Both the position numbers and the translations under genes were made by a program. The notes under the pieces were generated by a model. The model did no database searches and was not told the DNA's origin. It was given only the letters and a program-made list of their open reading frames with translations. DNA of 30,318 nt from Chloroflexota bacterium (GTDB lineage Bacteria > Chloroflexota > Dormibacteria > Dormibacterales > Dormibacteraceae). Positions 23,827 to 30,318 of this stretch are shown here, piece after piece. How positions within the stretch are numbered: the first letter of the stretch is position 1; every line of letters begins with the position of its first letter. The stretch is taken from contig VBGV01000067.1 in assembly GCA_005880755.1 (NCBI GenBank), positions 1 through 30,318 of the forward strand. The letters run 5' to 3'.

Positions 23827-23930
23827 CTAAGAACGAGCCAGCGCCTGGGCTTCGCCGAGGGACATCTCGCGTCCCTCGGCCCAGGCGCCCTCAAAGTGAC
23901 TCCCCAGCTCCTTCCGCAGCTTCGGAGCGA
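23827..23930 (-). pseudogene. Remnant of a LuxR/ATPase-type regulator C-terminus
   Basis: On the minus strand a short frame reads LRKELGSHFEGAWAEGRE, then MSLGEAQALARS and a stop. The F-x-x-A-W-A-E-G-R-x-M-S-L-x-E-A pattern is the usual final segment of large LuxR or adenylate-cyclase/ATPase regulators. Nothing upstream in this frame continues the protein: the next gene (DUF4013) occupies the region in another frame. It is therefore read as a gene remnant left by deletion, about 34 codons long. The identification rests on pattern memory of the family tail. Confidence 0.5.
23841..23888. terminator. Long bulged hairpin between convergent genes
   Basis: Left arm gcgcctggg (23841-23849) and ccgagggac (23855-23863), separated by a five-base bulge cttcg, pair exactly with gtccctcgg (23871-23879) and cccaggcgc (23880-23888). 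The result is an 18-bp stem with a seven-base loop. It lies between two gene ends facing each other, so it may stop or protect both messages. It coincides with the regulator-tail remnant; no T-run follows. Confidence 0.55.
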
Positions 23931-24575
23931 CTAGCCCGGGGGCGCAGACGGCGGCGCCGACTGGGCCATCGGACCAGGACCTGACAACGTGCCCTCGTAC
24001 CAGGTCACGATGCCCGCGGTGATGGCCGTGCTGTACGGGATCGTGAAGAGCGCGCCGACACAGCACAGCAAGAACCCGATACCTCCGACGAGACGGGCCA
24101 CGTACACCAGAAGTCCCGCGATGACGGTGTTGGAAGTGTTGGCGGTGGCCGTCTCCCAGACAGCGTTCACGTCGAAGCCGCCGTTGAACCCACCGCGGTA
24201 CGTGTGCAGGATGAGCGAGGGAGCGATGAAGGCAAACAACAGGCTCAGAGCCAGGTTGATAAGGCCCGCCAGCGCGGAGACAGCGCCGTTGTGCCCGGCG
24301 CCACCGACGGTGTAGAGAATCGTGATGGGGATCGCGATGACGATTCCGTAGGCGAGAAGCACGACAAACAGCGGGACGCCGCGCTCGAGGTGAAAGCCCG
24401 CGGGGGGCAGCTCGCGGCGACCGGCGCGGTAGTTGTCGATGGTAAGGACGAGCCAACCGGTGAGGGCGATCCAGCCCACGATCGGGATGATGAAGATGAG
24501 GCCTTGGACGACCATCTTGCTGAACCAGCTGGGGTCCTGGAAGGGCCACGCGAAGCTGTCGCCGACGCTCGTCAC
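23931..24575 (-). CDS. DUF4013 membrane protein
   Basis: A 214-residue polytopic protein. It begins FAWPFQDPSWFSKMVVQGLIFIIPIVGWIALTGW, the N-terminal signature of DUF4013 (a P-x-W-x-x-K motif before the first helix, then a G-W and NYRAG loop). Five or six hydrophobic segments follow, including LFVVLLAYGIVIAIPITILY, LALSLLFAFIAPSLILHTY and VARLVGGIGFLLCCVGALFTIPY. The tail is Pro/Ser rich. Function of the family is unknown; members are found in bacteria and archaea. ATG start at 24575. Confidence 0.82.
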   Translation of the reverse strand: MTSVGDSFAWPFQDPSWFSKMVVQGLIFIIPIVGWIALTGWLVLTIDNYRAGRRELPPAGFHLERGVPLFVVLLAYGIVIAIPITILYTVGGAGHNGAVSALAGLINLALSLLFAFIAPSLILHTYRGGFNGGFDVNAVWETATANTSNTVIAGLLVYVARLVGGIGFLLCCVGALFTIPYSTAITAGIVTWYEGTLSGPGPMAQSAPPSAPPG

Positions 24576-24647
24576 GGCCGGGAGTGTAACTCCGGACCGG
24601 GAGACCCGTGAAGCCTGCGCGCGGGCTGCACGGGCCGCGGTCGAATC

Positions 24648-24761
24648 TCAGCTCACCTTTGTGAGTACGCCCTGACGAGGGCGTGAGGACTGGACGAAGA
24701 GCACGCCGAAAACCGCGGAAAGGATGATCAGGGCCTGGACCCAGCGAACTCTGCTCGCCAC
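24648..24761 (-). CDS. 37-residue single-pass membrane peptide
   Basis: A GTG at 24761 is preceded, seven bases upstream, by a near-perfect Shine-Dalgarno (aaaggaggtg, plus-strand positions 24769-24778). The frame encodes a peptide starting MASRVRW, then one hydrophobic helix VQALIILSAVFGVLFVQ and a basic end SSRPRQGVLTKVS. The strong ribosome site and the membrane-like composition support translation. No family known. It is downstream of the acetyltransferase gene on the same strand and upstream of the DUF4013 gene, so it may belong to that transcript. Confidence 0.62.
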   Translation of the reverse strand: MASRVRWVQALIILSAVFGVLFVQSSRPRQGVLTKVS

Positions 24762-24838
24762 CGGATTGCACCTCCTTTTGATGTGATCGCACCGTCATTC
24801 TTGTGCGCTGCAAGGTGAACGACTCAGTTGTCGGTGGG

Positions 24839-25348
24839 TTACGGAAGGTCGTCAGCGAGCTGGGTGAGGTTCGACCAGCGATAGACCTGGTGCATCGCGC
24901 CTTCGGCCCACGACACCGGCTCGAGTCCGATCCGCGATCCTCCTAGCCGTTCGTAAAAGCGCGCCGCCGCGTCGTTTCCCGCGATAACTCCCAGACGCAT
25001 GCTGTCGTACCCGCGTACGTGCAAGTGGGCGGCCGTCGATTGCATGAGCTGAGTTCCCATCCCATGGCCCCGAAATTCACTCAGCACGTGAAGCGACTCG
25101 AGCCAGGGTTCCGGCTCGCGCGCCATGTACGTAAGCGCAAATCCGCCGATCGCCTCGGCTCCATCGACCGCAACCAGGAGAAGCGTCCCGGGGAGCCCTA
25201 CGGCTTGGCGCAGGTCCTCGAGCTGAGCCTCACGATCAAGGAATGGGCTGAGCACCTTGCGGTCGAGAAGCGCCCCGTAGGTGTCGGCCCAGTTGCGGAC
25301 CTTGATCTCGCTGACACGGGGAAGATCCGCTGCGACCCCTTCGCGAAT
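24839..25348 (-). CDS. GNAT-family N-acetyltransferase
   Basis: A GNAT acyltransferase. Motif A is LESLHVLSEFRGHGMGTQLM with the acetyl-CoA-binding R-G-H-G-M-G, and motif B is GNDAAARFYERLG. The first normal start codon is the GTG at 25255, giving 138 residues, but clear GNAT-type sequence continues upstream: IREGVAADLPRVSEIKVRNW, then ADTYGALLDRKV. The open frame reaches back to a TAG at 25384, which is the stop of the neighbouring gene. No ATG, GTG or TTG occurs there, so an ATT at 25348 is the best candidate start (169 residues). A sequencing error or gene decay is the alternative. Substrate unknown. Confidence 0.75.
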   Translation of the reverse strand: MREGVAADLPRVSEIKVRNWADTYGALLDRKVLSPFLDREAQLEDLRQAVGLPGTLLLVAVDGAEAIGGFALTYMAREPEPWLESLHVLSEFRGHGMGTQLMQSTAAHLHVRGYDSMRLGVIAGNDAAARFYERLGGSRIGLEPVSWAEGAMHQVYRWSNLTQLADDLP

Positions 25349-25381
25349 CGAGAAGCTGGACGTGGGGTCAGGATATCCGCG

Positions 25382-25732
25382 CTACAGCGAGAGGATCGGG
25401 TGGACCTCGACGGTGCCTCCCTGCGCGGCCGGGTTTTTGGCCGCCCAGGCGGCCGCCTCGGCCCGGTCCTTGCACTCGAGGACGAAGTAGCCGTTGAGCC
25501 AGGGGGATTGGGCGTGCATCGGGCCATCGGTGGTCTTGGCGTGACCGTCGTGGACCGAGACGCTAAAGCCGGCGGCGGAAGGCTGGCAGGGATCTCCATC
25601 CTTGAACGCGCCCGCCGCTTTCACCTCGTCCAGGTACTTCGCGAAAGCCTCGATCTGGGCGTTGAGCTCGGGTGAACCGTATGGAGGCGCTTTGGACTCG
25701 TCGACGTACTGAAGGAAGATGTACCGGGCCAT
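25382..25732 (-). CDS. YCII/DGPF-domain protein
   Basis: A 116-residue protein with the DGPF/YCII pattern: MARYIFLQYVDESKAPPYGSP at the start, FAKYLDEVKAAGAF, a conserved KTTDGP segment and a final GGTVEVHPILSL. Relatives are small dimeric proteins often found beside ECF sigma factors, but none is present here. The ATG at 25732 is selected because gaggag lies about eight bases upstream; the open frame continues 23 codons further without a better signal. It precedes the GNAT gene, whose unusual start may depend on ribosomes finishing here. Confidence 0.8.
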   Translation of the reverse strand: MARYIFLQYVDESKAPPYGSPELNAQIEAFAKYLDEVKAAGAFKDGDPCQPSAAGFSVSVHDGHAKTTDGPMHAQSPWLNGYFVLECKDRAEAAAWAAKNPAAQGGTVEVHPILSL

Positions 25733-25824
25733 GTGATTCTCTCCTCTGTGCAATGGGTGCTTGTCACCCATACGACGAATGACAATGGCCCGATTCGACA
25801 AGGCCGCTCGGCCTTAACTCGGCA

Positions 25825-26526
25825 TCAATCGTCCATGCACGGCGGGTCGTCATCGCCCGGCGAACCCTCGGCGGGACAAACCTGGATGGTGGTCAGACCT
25901 GAAGACTGAAACGCCTCGTTGAATGCGTTGCTGGGTGTGATGCTGCCAGGACCAGCCACGACGGTAGCGTTGAGCTGATTGATGAGGACGCCAGACTGAC
26001 CGGAGTCCACGAACTGCGATCCGTCTGGAGTCGTGATCCGGGCTTGATAGGCAAGGCCAAAGGGGCACGCACAGACCTCGCGAAAAGTGCCGCTGATGGT
26101 TGGTCCCCCAGGGATGACAAACGCTGAGAAGTCGTAGCACGTCCCGAACACAGAGCTCGGCATGACCAGCGTCTTGACGCCTGTCACCTTACCGACTGGG
26201 GAATTGATCGCAAATGCCGCATCGAACGAAGTCACCGGACCAGACTGAAAACCGTTGATGAAGCGCGGTGCGTTCTCCGGGCCGATAGTGAAGCGGCCGA
26301 CTTCGGCGAAGGTCCCCGGATAGGGTCCATTTGCGACACCGGTTACAAAATAAGTGATCGTTGACGTTCCTCCTGGATTACAGGTCGCGGCGATCTGAGG
26401 CGCTCCACTCAGGAACTCAAGGCTCAGAACCGGTGGTGCTGTTGAAGCCGCCGCAACCATTGGACTGGTGGCGAGCGGAATCGCCGACAACCCGGCAATC
26501 GCAAGACGAACCATCAAACCCATCAT
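25825..26526 (-). CDS. Exported protein of unknown function
   Basis: A 233-residue protein. Start at the ATG at 26526 (a second ATG follows directly) gives a signal peptide MMGLMVRLAIAGLSAIPLATSPMVAAAS. The mature part looks beta-rich and Ig-like: FLSGAPQIAATCNPGGTSTITYFVTG, GPVTSFDAAFAIN, VFGTCYDFSAFVIPGGPTISGTFREVCACPFGLAYQARI. It has several cysteines, suggesting disulfides, and an acidic C-terminus GDDDPPCMDD. No family recognised. A longer frame upstream would put the signal peptide inside the protein. Its base composition is less GC-rich than most of the window. Confidence 0.7.
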   Translation of the reverse strand: MMGLMVRLAIAGLSAIPLATSPMVAAASTAPPVLSLEFLSGAPQIAATCNPGGTSTITYFVTGVANGPYPGTFAEVGRFTIGPENAPRFINGFQSGPVTSFDAAFAINSPVGKVTGVKTLVMPSSVFGTCYDFSAFVIPGGPTISGTFREVCACPFGLAYQARITTPDGSQFVDSGQSGVLINQLNATVVAGPGSITPSNAFNEAFQSSGLTTIQVCPAEGSPGDDDPPCMDD

Positions 26527-26676
26527 GTCCCGACCCCCATGTGATGACCCGACGGCCCTTGGGTCGAAGTGTATGCCAGGTAGCCGAACTGTGGTGGCCA
26601 CGGTGGAAACCACCTTCGCCGTGTTAACGGGCAGGGTTTGCGATACGTCCGGCCTCGTGCATGCTTGTCGATATAC
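26527..26676. promoter_or_regulatory. Divergent intergenic region between two orphan genes
   Basis: This 150-base gap should contain both promoters. It holds a weak inverted repeat gaccc/gggtc (around 26546-26565) and ggtgg/ccacc arms near 26591-26612. No clear -35/-10 pair is convincing. Confidence 0.3.
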
Positions 26677-27237
26677 ATGGATGACTCCGACCGACCCTCC
26701 CTTGACCCGACAATTGGACACGCCATAGTCGCATTCGGCTCGAGCCAGAGTTGCTCACTCGAAAGCCGGGCTGCCGTCTCGGTTGCTGTCGACGTTCTGC
26801 GCGACTGCCTGAAAGAAGACTTGAACGACATAATGTCCGGGCGAAAGCCGATGAATACAGATGCATATCTGCCCCCGACTTGGCGGATTGGAGTCGACGA
26901 AGCCTTCATGGTCGGTATGACTAACGCCATGAGATCGGTGGAGAGGGGCCTGCACGATGCCGGTTGGGAAGGGCCCGCCAACACCGCTGAAGAGTTGTGC
27001 TTAAAGGCGATTTTCGACCACGCCAGCGATGTCGTGCCCGAGATCTACAAGGTAGAGGATGAAAACCGGCTTAGAGATGACCTCATGGACTTGCGCGAAC
27101 TTGGCTTTCAGGATATCGACCATGAGTTTCTGTTTGAGCCGGAGATGGACGGCATCGACAGAAGCGATTTGGGTGCCCATTTGGGCATGCAGTCTCTGTC
27201 GCGGCGCGACGCCTTCAAGAGGTTCTCGAATCGCTAG
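26677..27237 (+). CDS. Orphan protein of unknown function
   Basis: A 186-residue acidic soluble protein starting MDDSDRPSLDPTIGHAIVAFG. Helical segments SRAAVSVAVDVLRDCLKEDLNDIM, AFMVGMTNAMRSVERGLHDAG and TAEELCLKAIFDHASDVV are followed by an acidic, leucine-rich end. No signal peptide, metal motif or known domain is recognised. The ATG at 26677 is used; an in-frame GTG 13 codons earlier is less likely. Its codons are visibly less GC-biased than in the flanking transporter genes, so it may have been acquired. It is divergent from the exported orphan, with 150 bases between, and convergent with livF. Confidence 0.68.
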   Translation: MDDSDRPSLDPTIGHAIVAFGSSQSCSLESRAAVSVAVDVLRDCLKEDLNDIMSGRKPMNTDAYLPPTWRIGVDEAFMVGMTNAMRSVERGLHDAGWEGPANTAEELCLKAIFDHASDVVPEIYKVEDENRLRDDLMDLRELGFQDIDHEFLFEPEMDGIDRSDLGAHLGMQSLSRRDAFKRFSNR

Positions 27238-27290
27238 CCGATCGTCGCGGATTGGACGGTCAACGCACCAATCTATCCGATCGAAAGCGC

Positions 27291-28004
27291 CTAGACGCCC
27301 AGGTACCGCCTCTGCAATGCATGGTCGTCTCGAAACGCCGCCGCCGGCGCCTCGTGCACGACCTCGCCCCTCTCCATCACATAGATGCGATCGGCGACTT
27401 CGAAGGCCAGCGCCAGGTTCTGCTCGGCGATCAGGATTGAAAGCCCCATCTCGTGCCGCAGCCGGGCGATGAGGTCGCCCAGGACCCGTACGACTTGCGG
27501 CGCCAATCCTTCCGAAGGCTCGTCCAGCAGCAGCAGGCGCGGGCGGGCCATCAAGGCGCGTCCGATGGCGAGCATCTGCTGCTCACCGCCCGACAGAGCG
27601 CTCCCGGCCGCGGCGGACCGGACGCCGAGGGCGGGAAACAGCGAATAGATCCCGGCGAGGTTGCCGCTCCCTGACGCCAGGGTCAGGTTTTCACGAACGC
27701 TGAGCGTGGCGAAGATCCGCCGGCCCTGCGGCACCAGGGACACCCCGCTGCGGGCGACCCGATATGACGGCAGGCCCGCCACCGACTGGCCGTCGATCTG
27801 CACCGATCCCGTCATGGGACGGAGCGCCCCGGCGATGGCCATCAGCGTCGTCGACTTGCCGGCCCCGTTGCGGCCGAGCAAGGCAACCGCTTCGCCCGGC
27901 CCTACTCGAAGCGTCACCTGGCGAACGGCGACACTGGCGCCGTAACCCGCGGTCAGGCGATCGACGGCAAGCCTGTTCGGGGTCGTAGGCTCAGATCGCG
28001 CCAA
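27291..28004 (-). CDS. livF: Branched-chain amino acid ABC transporter ATPase LivF
   Basis: A 237-residue ABC ATPase of normal LivF length. Walker A is GRNGAGKST (residues 44-52), followed by the LivF-typical VPQGRRIFATLSVRENL (91-107), the signature LSGGEQQ (138-144), Walker B LLLLDEPSEGLAPQ (157-170) and IAEQN in the switch region. It energises import of leucine/isoleucine/valine or related ligands (some Liv systems carry amides or urea). A TTG start at 28004 is chosen, overlapping the livG stop by 14 bases; the frame extends further but without homology. It is the last gene of the liv operon on this strand. Confidence 0.9.
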   Translation of the reverse strand: MARSEPTTPNRLAVDRLTAGYGASVAVRQVTLRVGPGEAVALLGRNGAGKSTTLMAIAGALRPMTGSVQIDGQSVAGLPSYRVARSGVSLVPQGRRIFATLSVRENLTLASGSGNLAGIYSLFPALGVRSAAAGSALSGGEQQMLAIGRALMARPRLLLLDEPSEGLAPQVVRVLGDLIARLRHEMGLSILIAEQNLALAFEVADRIYVMERGEVVHEAPAAAFRDDHALQRRYLGV

Positions 28005-28722
28005 GGTAAACCTCTTGCACTCGAGGATTGGCGCGTACCTCGGCCGGAGTCCCGTCGGCGATCTTGACGCCGTGATCGAGCACCGAGATGCGCTGGGCCA
28101 ACGCAAACACGGCATCGAGGTCGTGCTCGACGATCACCACAGTGACGTCTTCTGGCAGGGCCTGCAGGCGCTCCAGCGTTAGGCGACGCTCCGCTCCGGA
28201 GAGCCCGGCCATCGGCTCGTCGATCAACAGCGCTGAGGGCACGGCCGCCAGCGCCACCTCGATCTCGAGGATGCGCCGTTCGCCGTGGCCCAGGCCGGCT
28301 GCACGCCGGCGGGCGAGGTGCGCGATGCCGCCCGCCTCAAGCCGGCCCTGGACTTCGGTGTTGACAGCCCGCTCCCGCGCAGGCCAGAAGCGCCAGCCTC
28401 CATGAAGTCGAGCTCGCACCGCCAGGGTCACGTTTTCCGCGACGGAGAGCTGGTCGAAAAGGGTTGAACGCTGGAAGGTACGCCCGAGGCCGAGTCGAGC
28501 ACGCCGCCACGCGGGAAGGGGCGTTGCATCCTGTTCGCCCAGATGCACCAAGCCTTCGGTTGGCCGCAGCTCACCGGCGATCACGTTGAGAAGCGTGGTT
28601 TTGCCGGCGCCGTTGGGGCCGATTACGGCGCGGCGCTCGCCGGCGGCGACGTCGATGTCGACGCGGCTCAGGGCGGCCACAGCCCCGAAACGCACCGTCA
28701 CGCCCGCCACCGACACGCGCAT
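27991..28722 (-). CDS. livG: Branched-chain amino acid ABC transporter ATPase LivG
   Basis: A 243-residue ABC ATPase. Walker A GPNGAGKTTL spans residues 35-44, then GLGRTFQRSTLFDQLSVAENV, the signature region LGHGERRILEIEVAL (144-158; Gly in place of the usual Ser of LSGGQ, a variation also common in LivG proteins), Walker B ALLIDEPMAGL (164-174) and VEHDLDAVF. Works as a heterodimer with LivF. The ATG at 28722 has ggaggg ten bases upstream; a TTG nine bases earlier is too close to it. It overlaps neither livM coding end by more than the operon spacing and ends within livF. Confidence 0.9.
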   Translation of the reverse strand: MRVSVAGVTVRFGAVAALSRVDIDVAAGERRAVIGPNGAGKTTLLNVIAGELRPTEGLVHLGEQDATPLPAWRRARLGLGRTFQRSTLFDQLSVAENVTLAVRARLHGGWRFWPARERAVNTEVQGRLEAGGIAHLARRRAAGLGHGERRILEIEVALAAVPSALLIDEPMAGLSGAERRLTLERLQALPEDVTVVIVEHDLDAVFALAQRISVLDHGVKIADGTPAEVRANPRVQEVYLGAI

Positions 28723-28727
28723 TTCGA

Positions 28728-29678
28728 TCAAGCCCTCCGGACGAGCCCGACCAGGCCGCGCGGCACGAAGAGAACAAAGGCGATGAAGAGCGAGCCGAGG
28801 ATCAGCTCCCACCGAGGCACGTAGGTGGACAGGCCCAGCTGACCGAAAAGCACCGCAAAGGCGCCCAGCACCGGACCGACGAGTGAGCGCGCGCCGCCCA
28901 CCACCACAGCCACCAACGCGAGGCCGGACACCGTCCAGTACAGAAGATCGGGGGTGGCGTAGCCATTCGACATTGCGGCCAGCGATCCGGCAATCCCGGC
29001 GATCGAGCCTGCAATGACGAACGCGGCCAATCGATAGCGAAAGCTCGGGTAGCCCAGCGCGCGCATGCGTCGCTCGTTGTCCCGGATGCCTTCGAGTGTC
29101 TTGCCGAATGGCGAGCGCGCGAGCATCTCGAGCAACAAAAAGGTGAGGATGGCAACCACCAAGCACAGAAAGAAGAACGGCCCGCGCTCGTAGAGAGAGA
29201 TGTTCAATGCATCGAGACCGGCGAGCGTGGGCCGCGGGATGCCGATGAGTCCGTCCGTGCCCCGGGTGAGAGAGGTCCAGTTGACCGCCAGGCCCCACAG
29301 CATCTGGCCAAAGGCCAGCGTCAGCATCAAAAAGTAGATGCCGGTGGTGCGCAACGACAGCGCACCGATCGGAGCCGCAATGAGCGCCCCGGCGGCCGCA
29401 CCTACTACCAGCAGAGGAATGAGCCCGTCGACCTGGCGCAGGGCGAGCAGCGCGCATGCGTAAGCACCCACGCCATAGAAGGCGGCGTGCCCAAACGAGG
29501 GAAGACCCGCGTAGCCCAGGAGAAAGTCGAGGGACATCGCGAAGATGGCGAAGATCAACGCCTGCGTGGCGATGTAGATCCAGAAACGAGGCGCCCACAT
29601 CGGGACCGACGCCAGAGCCAGGGTCAGGATCGCCAGAAGGCCGGGCCTCCAGGCAGCACGGAAGCGACCTCGAATCAC
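28728..29678 (-). CDS. livM: Branched-chain amino acid ABC transporter permease LivM
   Basis: A 316-residue membrane protein with about nine helices. LivM landmarks are AMSLDFLLGYAGLPSFGHAAFYGVGAY (residues 47-73), LTLAFGQMLWGLAVNWTSLTRGTDGLIGI, and LARSPFGKTLEGIRDNERRMRALGY, the conserved cytoplasmic loop that contacts the ATPases. It forms the channel with LivH. The GTG start overlaps the livH stop (gtga, 29675-29678), so the two are translationally coupled. Its own stop lies five bases before the livG ATG. Confidence 0.92.
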   Translation of the reverse strand: MIRGRFRAAWRPGLLAILTLALASVPMWAPRFWIYIATQALIFAIFAMSLDFLLGYAGLPSFGHAAFYGVGAYACALLALRQVDGLIPLLVVGAAAGALIAAPIGALSLRTTGIYFLMLTLAFGQMLWGLAVNWTSLTRGTDGLIGIPRPTLAGLDALNISLYERGPFFFLCLVVAILTFLLLEMLARSPFGKTLEGIRDNERRMRALGYPSFRYRLAAFVIAGSIAGIAGSLAAMSNGYATPDLLYWTVSGLALVAVVVGGARSLVGPVLGAFAVLFGQLGLSTYVPRWELILGSLFIAFVLFVPRGLVGLVRRA

Positions 29679-30318
29679 ATCCGGCGCCCAAGCAGCCCGG
29701 AGGGCCGAACCACGAGCACAGCCGCCATCAACGCGAAGATCAGACCAATCGCAAACTGAGGGAAGAGGCTGGTACCGATCACGTATCCCAGCCCGACCAG
29801 TGCCGCGCCCAGGAGGGCGCCCTCGATCGAGCCCAGGCCGCCGAGGACCACGACGACCAGCGCGAGGATCAGGACGTTCGCGTCCATCCCCGGATAGATG
29901 GCGAACTCAGGGGCAGCGATCACTCCCGCCAGGCCCGCCAGCCCCGCGCCGAACGCAAAAGTGAGCGTGAAGACCCTCGGGAGATTGATGCCAAGGAGGC
30001 CCGCCATCTCCTTGTCCTCGACGCCCGCCCTCAGCACGGCCCCGACGCGCAAGGATCGCCAGCCGACGAGAAGCAAGGCGCCGACCACCGTCGCCACAGC
30101 CAGGACGAAAAGGCTGTATGCGCTGAAGGTGGCGCCTAGCACCTGGACGGCACCCTCGAGGCCAGAAGGCGGCGGGATGGAGCGCGTCGTCGGCCCGAAC
30201 TGGGAGCGGATCAGGTCGACGAACACGAGCGTGAAGCCGAAGGTCAGCAGCACCTGCGCAAGGTGTCCACGGCCGTACACGCGCCGAAAGAACACGAGCT
30301 CGAGCGCCGCGCCGATGA
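29675..30318 (-). CDS. livH: Branched-chain amino acid ABC transporter permease LivH, 5' partial
   Basis: The frame stays open to the window edge (upstream residues IGAALELVFFRRVYGRGHLAQVL fit LivH), so the N-terminus is outside. Visible parts include the RVYGRGHLAQVLLTFG loop, RAGVEDKEMAGLLGINLPRVFTLTFAFGAGLAGLAGV and LALVVVVLGGLGSIEGALLGA, all typical of LivH. At least five membrane helices are seen. Partner of LivM. The substrate-binding protein expected near this operon is not inside the window and may lie beyond 30318. Confidence 0.9.
   Translation of the reverse strand, partial: IGAALELVFFRRVYGRGHLAQVLLTFGFTLVFVDLIRSQFGPTTRSIPPPSGLEGAVQVLGATFSAYSLFVLAVATVVGALLLVGWRSLRVGAVLRAGVEDKEMAGLLGINLPRVFTLTFAFGAGLAGLAGVIAAPEFAIYPGMDANVLILALVVVVLGGLGSIEGALLGAALVGLGYVIGTSLFPQFAIGLIFALMAAVLVVRPSGLLGRRM

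Noticed and set aside
23827..24813. 328-codon minus-strand frame covering the DUF4013 gene
   Set aside because: Only its last part resembles a real protein tail; the rest is the shadow of the DUF4013 gene in another frame.
28723..29691. Upstream extension of the livG frame through livM
   Set aside because: The livM frame has clear permease helices and motifs here; the livG-frame reading is Arg/Ser/His-rich shadow sequence and livG has its own ATG with a ribosome site.
1..30318. CRISPR array, tRNA/rRNA, insertion sequence or prophage
   Set aside because: I saw no regularly spaced repeats, cloverleaf or rRNA segments, transposase motifs or phage genes. Only short isolated repeats are present.

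Overview
The window is a gene-dense, high-GC bacterial chromosome segment of about 38 genes on both strands with very short spacers. GTG and TTG starts are common, and I see no tRNA, rRNA, CRISPR array, transposase or phage gene. The polyamine and branched-chain amino acid transporters, UdgX-type uracil-DNA protein, AftB-like GT-C glycosyltransferase, leucine-dehydrogenase-like enzyme and LuxR/cyclase fusion fit a soil-type Actinomycetota or Chloroflexota/Dormibacterota-like organism. That placement rests on general gene content, not on a marker gene.

Region 1 (1-4440). The end of a large flavin dehydrogenase fused to a glycine-cleavage-T module (dimethylglycine/sarcosine type) is followed by an unusual regulator that joins an alpha/beta hydrolase, a degenerate class III cyclase domain and a LuxR DNA-binding domain. 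Next come a DUF4242 protein and a small exported protein, closed by a GC-rich hairpin.

Region 2 (4440-14165). This is an amine/polyamine locus. A choline-kinase-like phosphotransferase is divergent from a tight run of 4-aminobutyrate-type aminotransferase, gamma-aminobutyraldehyde-type dehydrogenase and a complete PotA-PotD-PotB-PotC spermidine/putrescine ABC importer. After two small opposite-strand genes (a membrane protein built from an internal duplication, and a YCII protein) lies a PuuB-like FAD amine oxidoreductase. Together they suggest uptake of putrescine-like amines, oxidation to the aminoaldehyde, then GABA and succinic semialdehyde.

Region 3 (14150-18020). It holds a SAM methyltransferase, a UdgX-type uracil-DNA crosslinking protein with its KRRLH loop, a small unknown protein, a leucine-dehydrogenase-family enzyme and a divergent arsM/arsR pair. 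A perfect inverted repeat, the likely ArsR operator, lies between arsM and arsR.

Region 4 (18044-24761). This is mostly an envelope region: a TolB-like lipoprotein, a membrane-anchored protein, a GT-C glycosyltransferase, a small membrane protein, a ScyD/ScyE-like exported propeller, a CxCxxC mini-protein, an exported Cys/Lys/Ala-rich protein, a DUF4013 membrane protein and a 37-residue membrane peptide. A short remnant of a LuxR/ATPase-type protein tail lies inside a strong hairpin between convergent genes.

Region 5 (24839-30318). A GNAT acetyltransferase lacks a normal start codon and sits next to a YCII/DGPF protein. An exported orphan and a cytosolic orphan of less GC-rich composition follow. 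The window ends in a tightly overlapped livF-livG-livM-livH operon on the minus strand that runs off the edge; the substrate-binding protein is not in the window.
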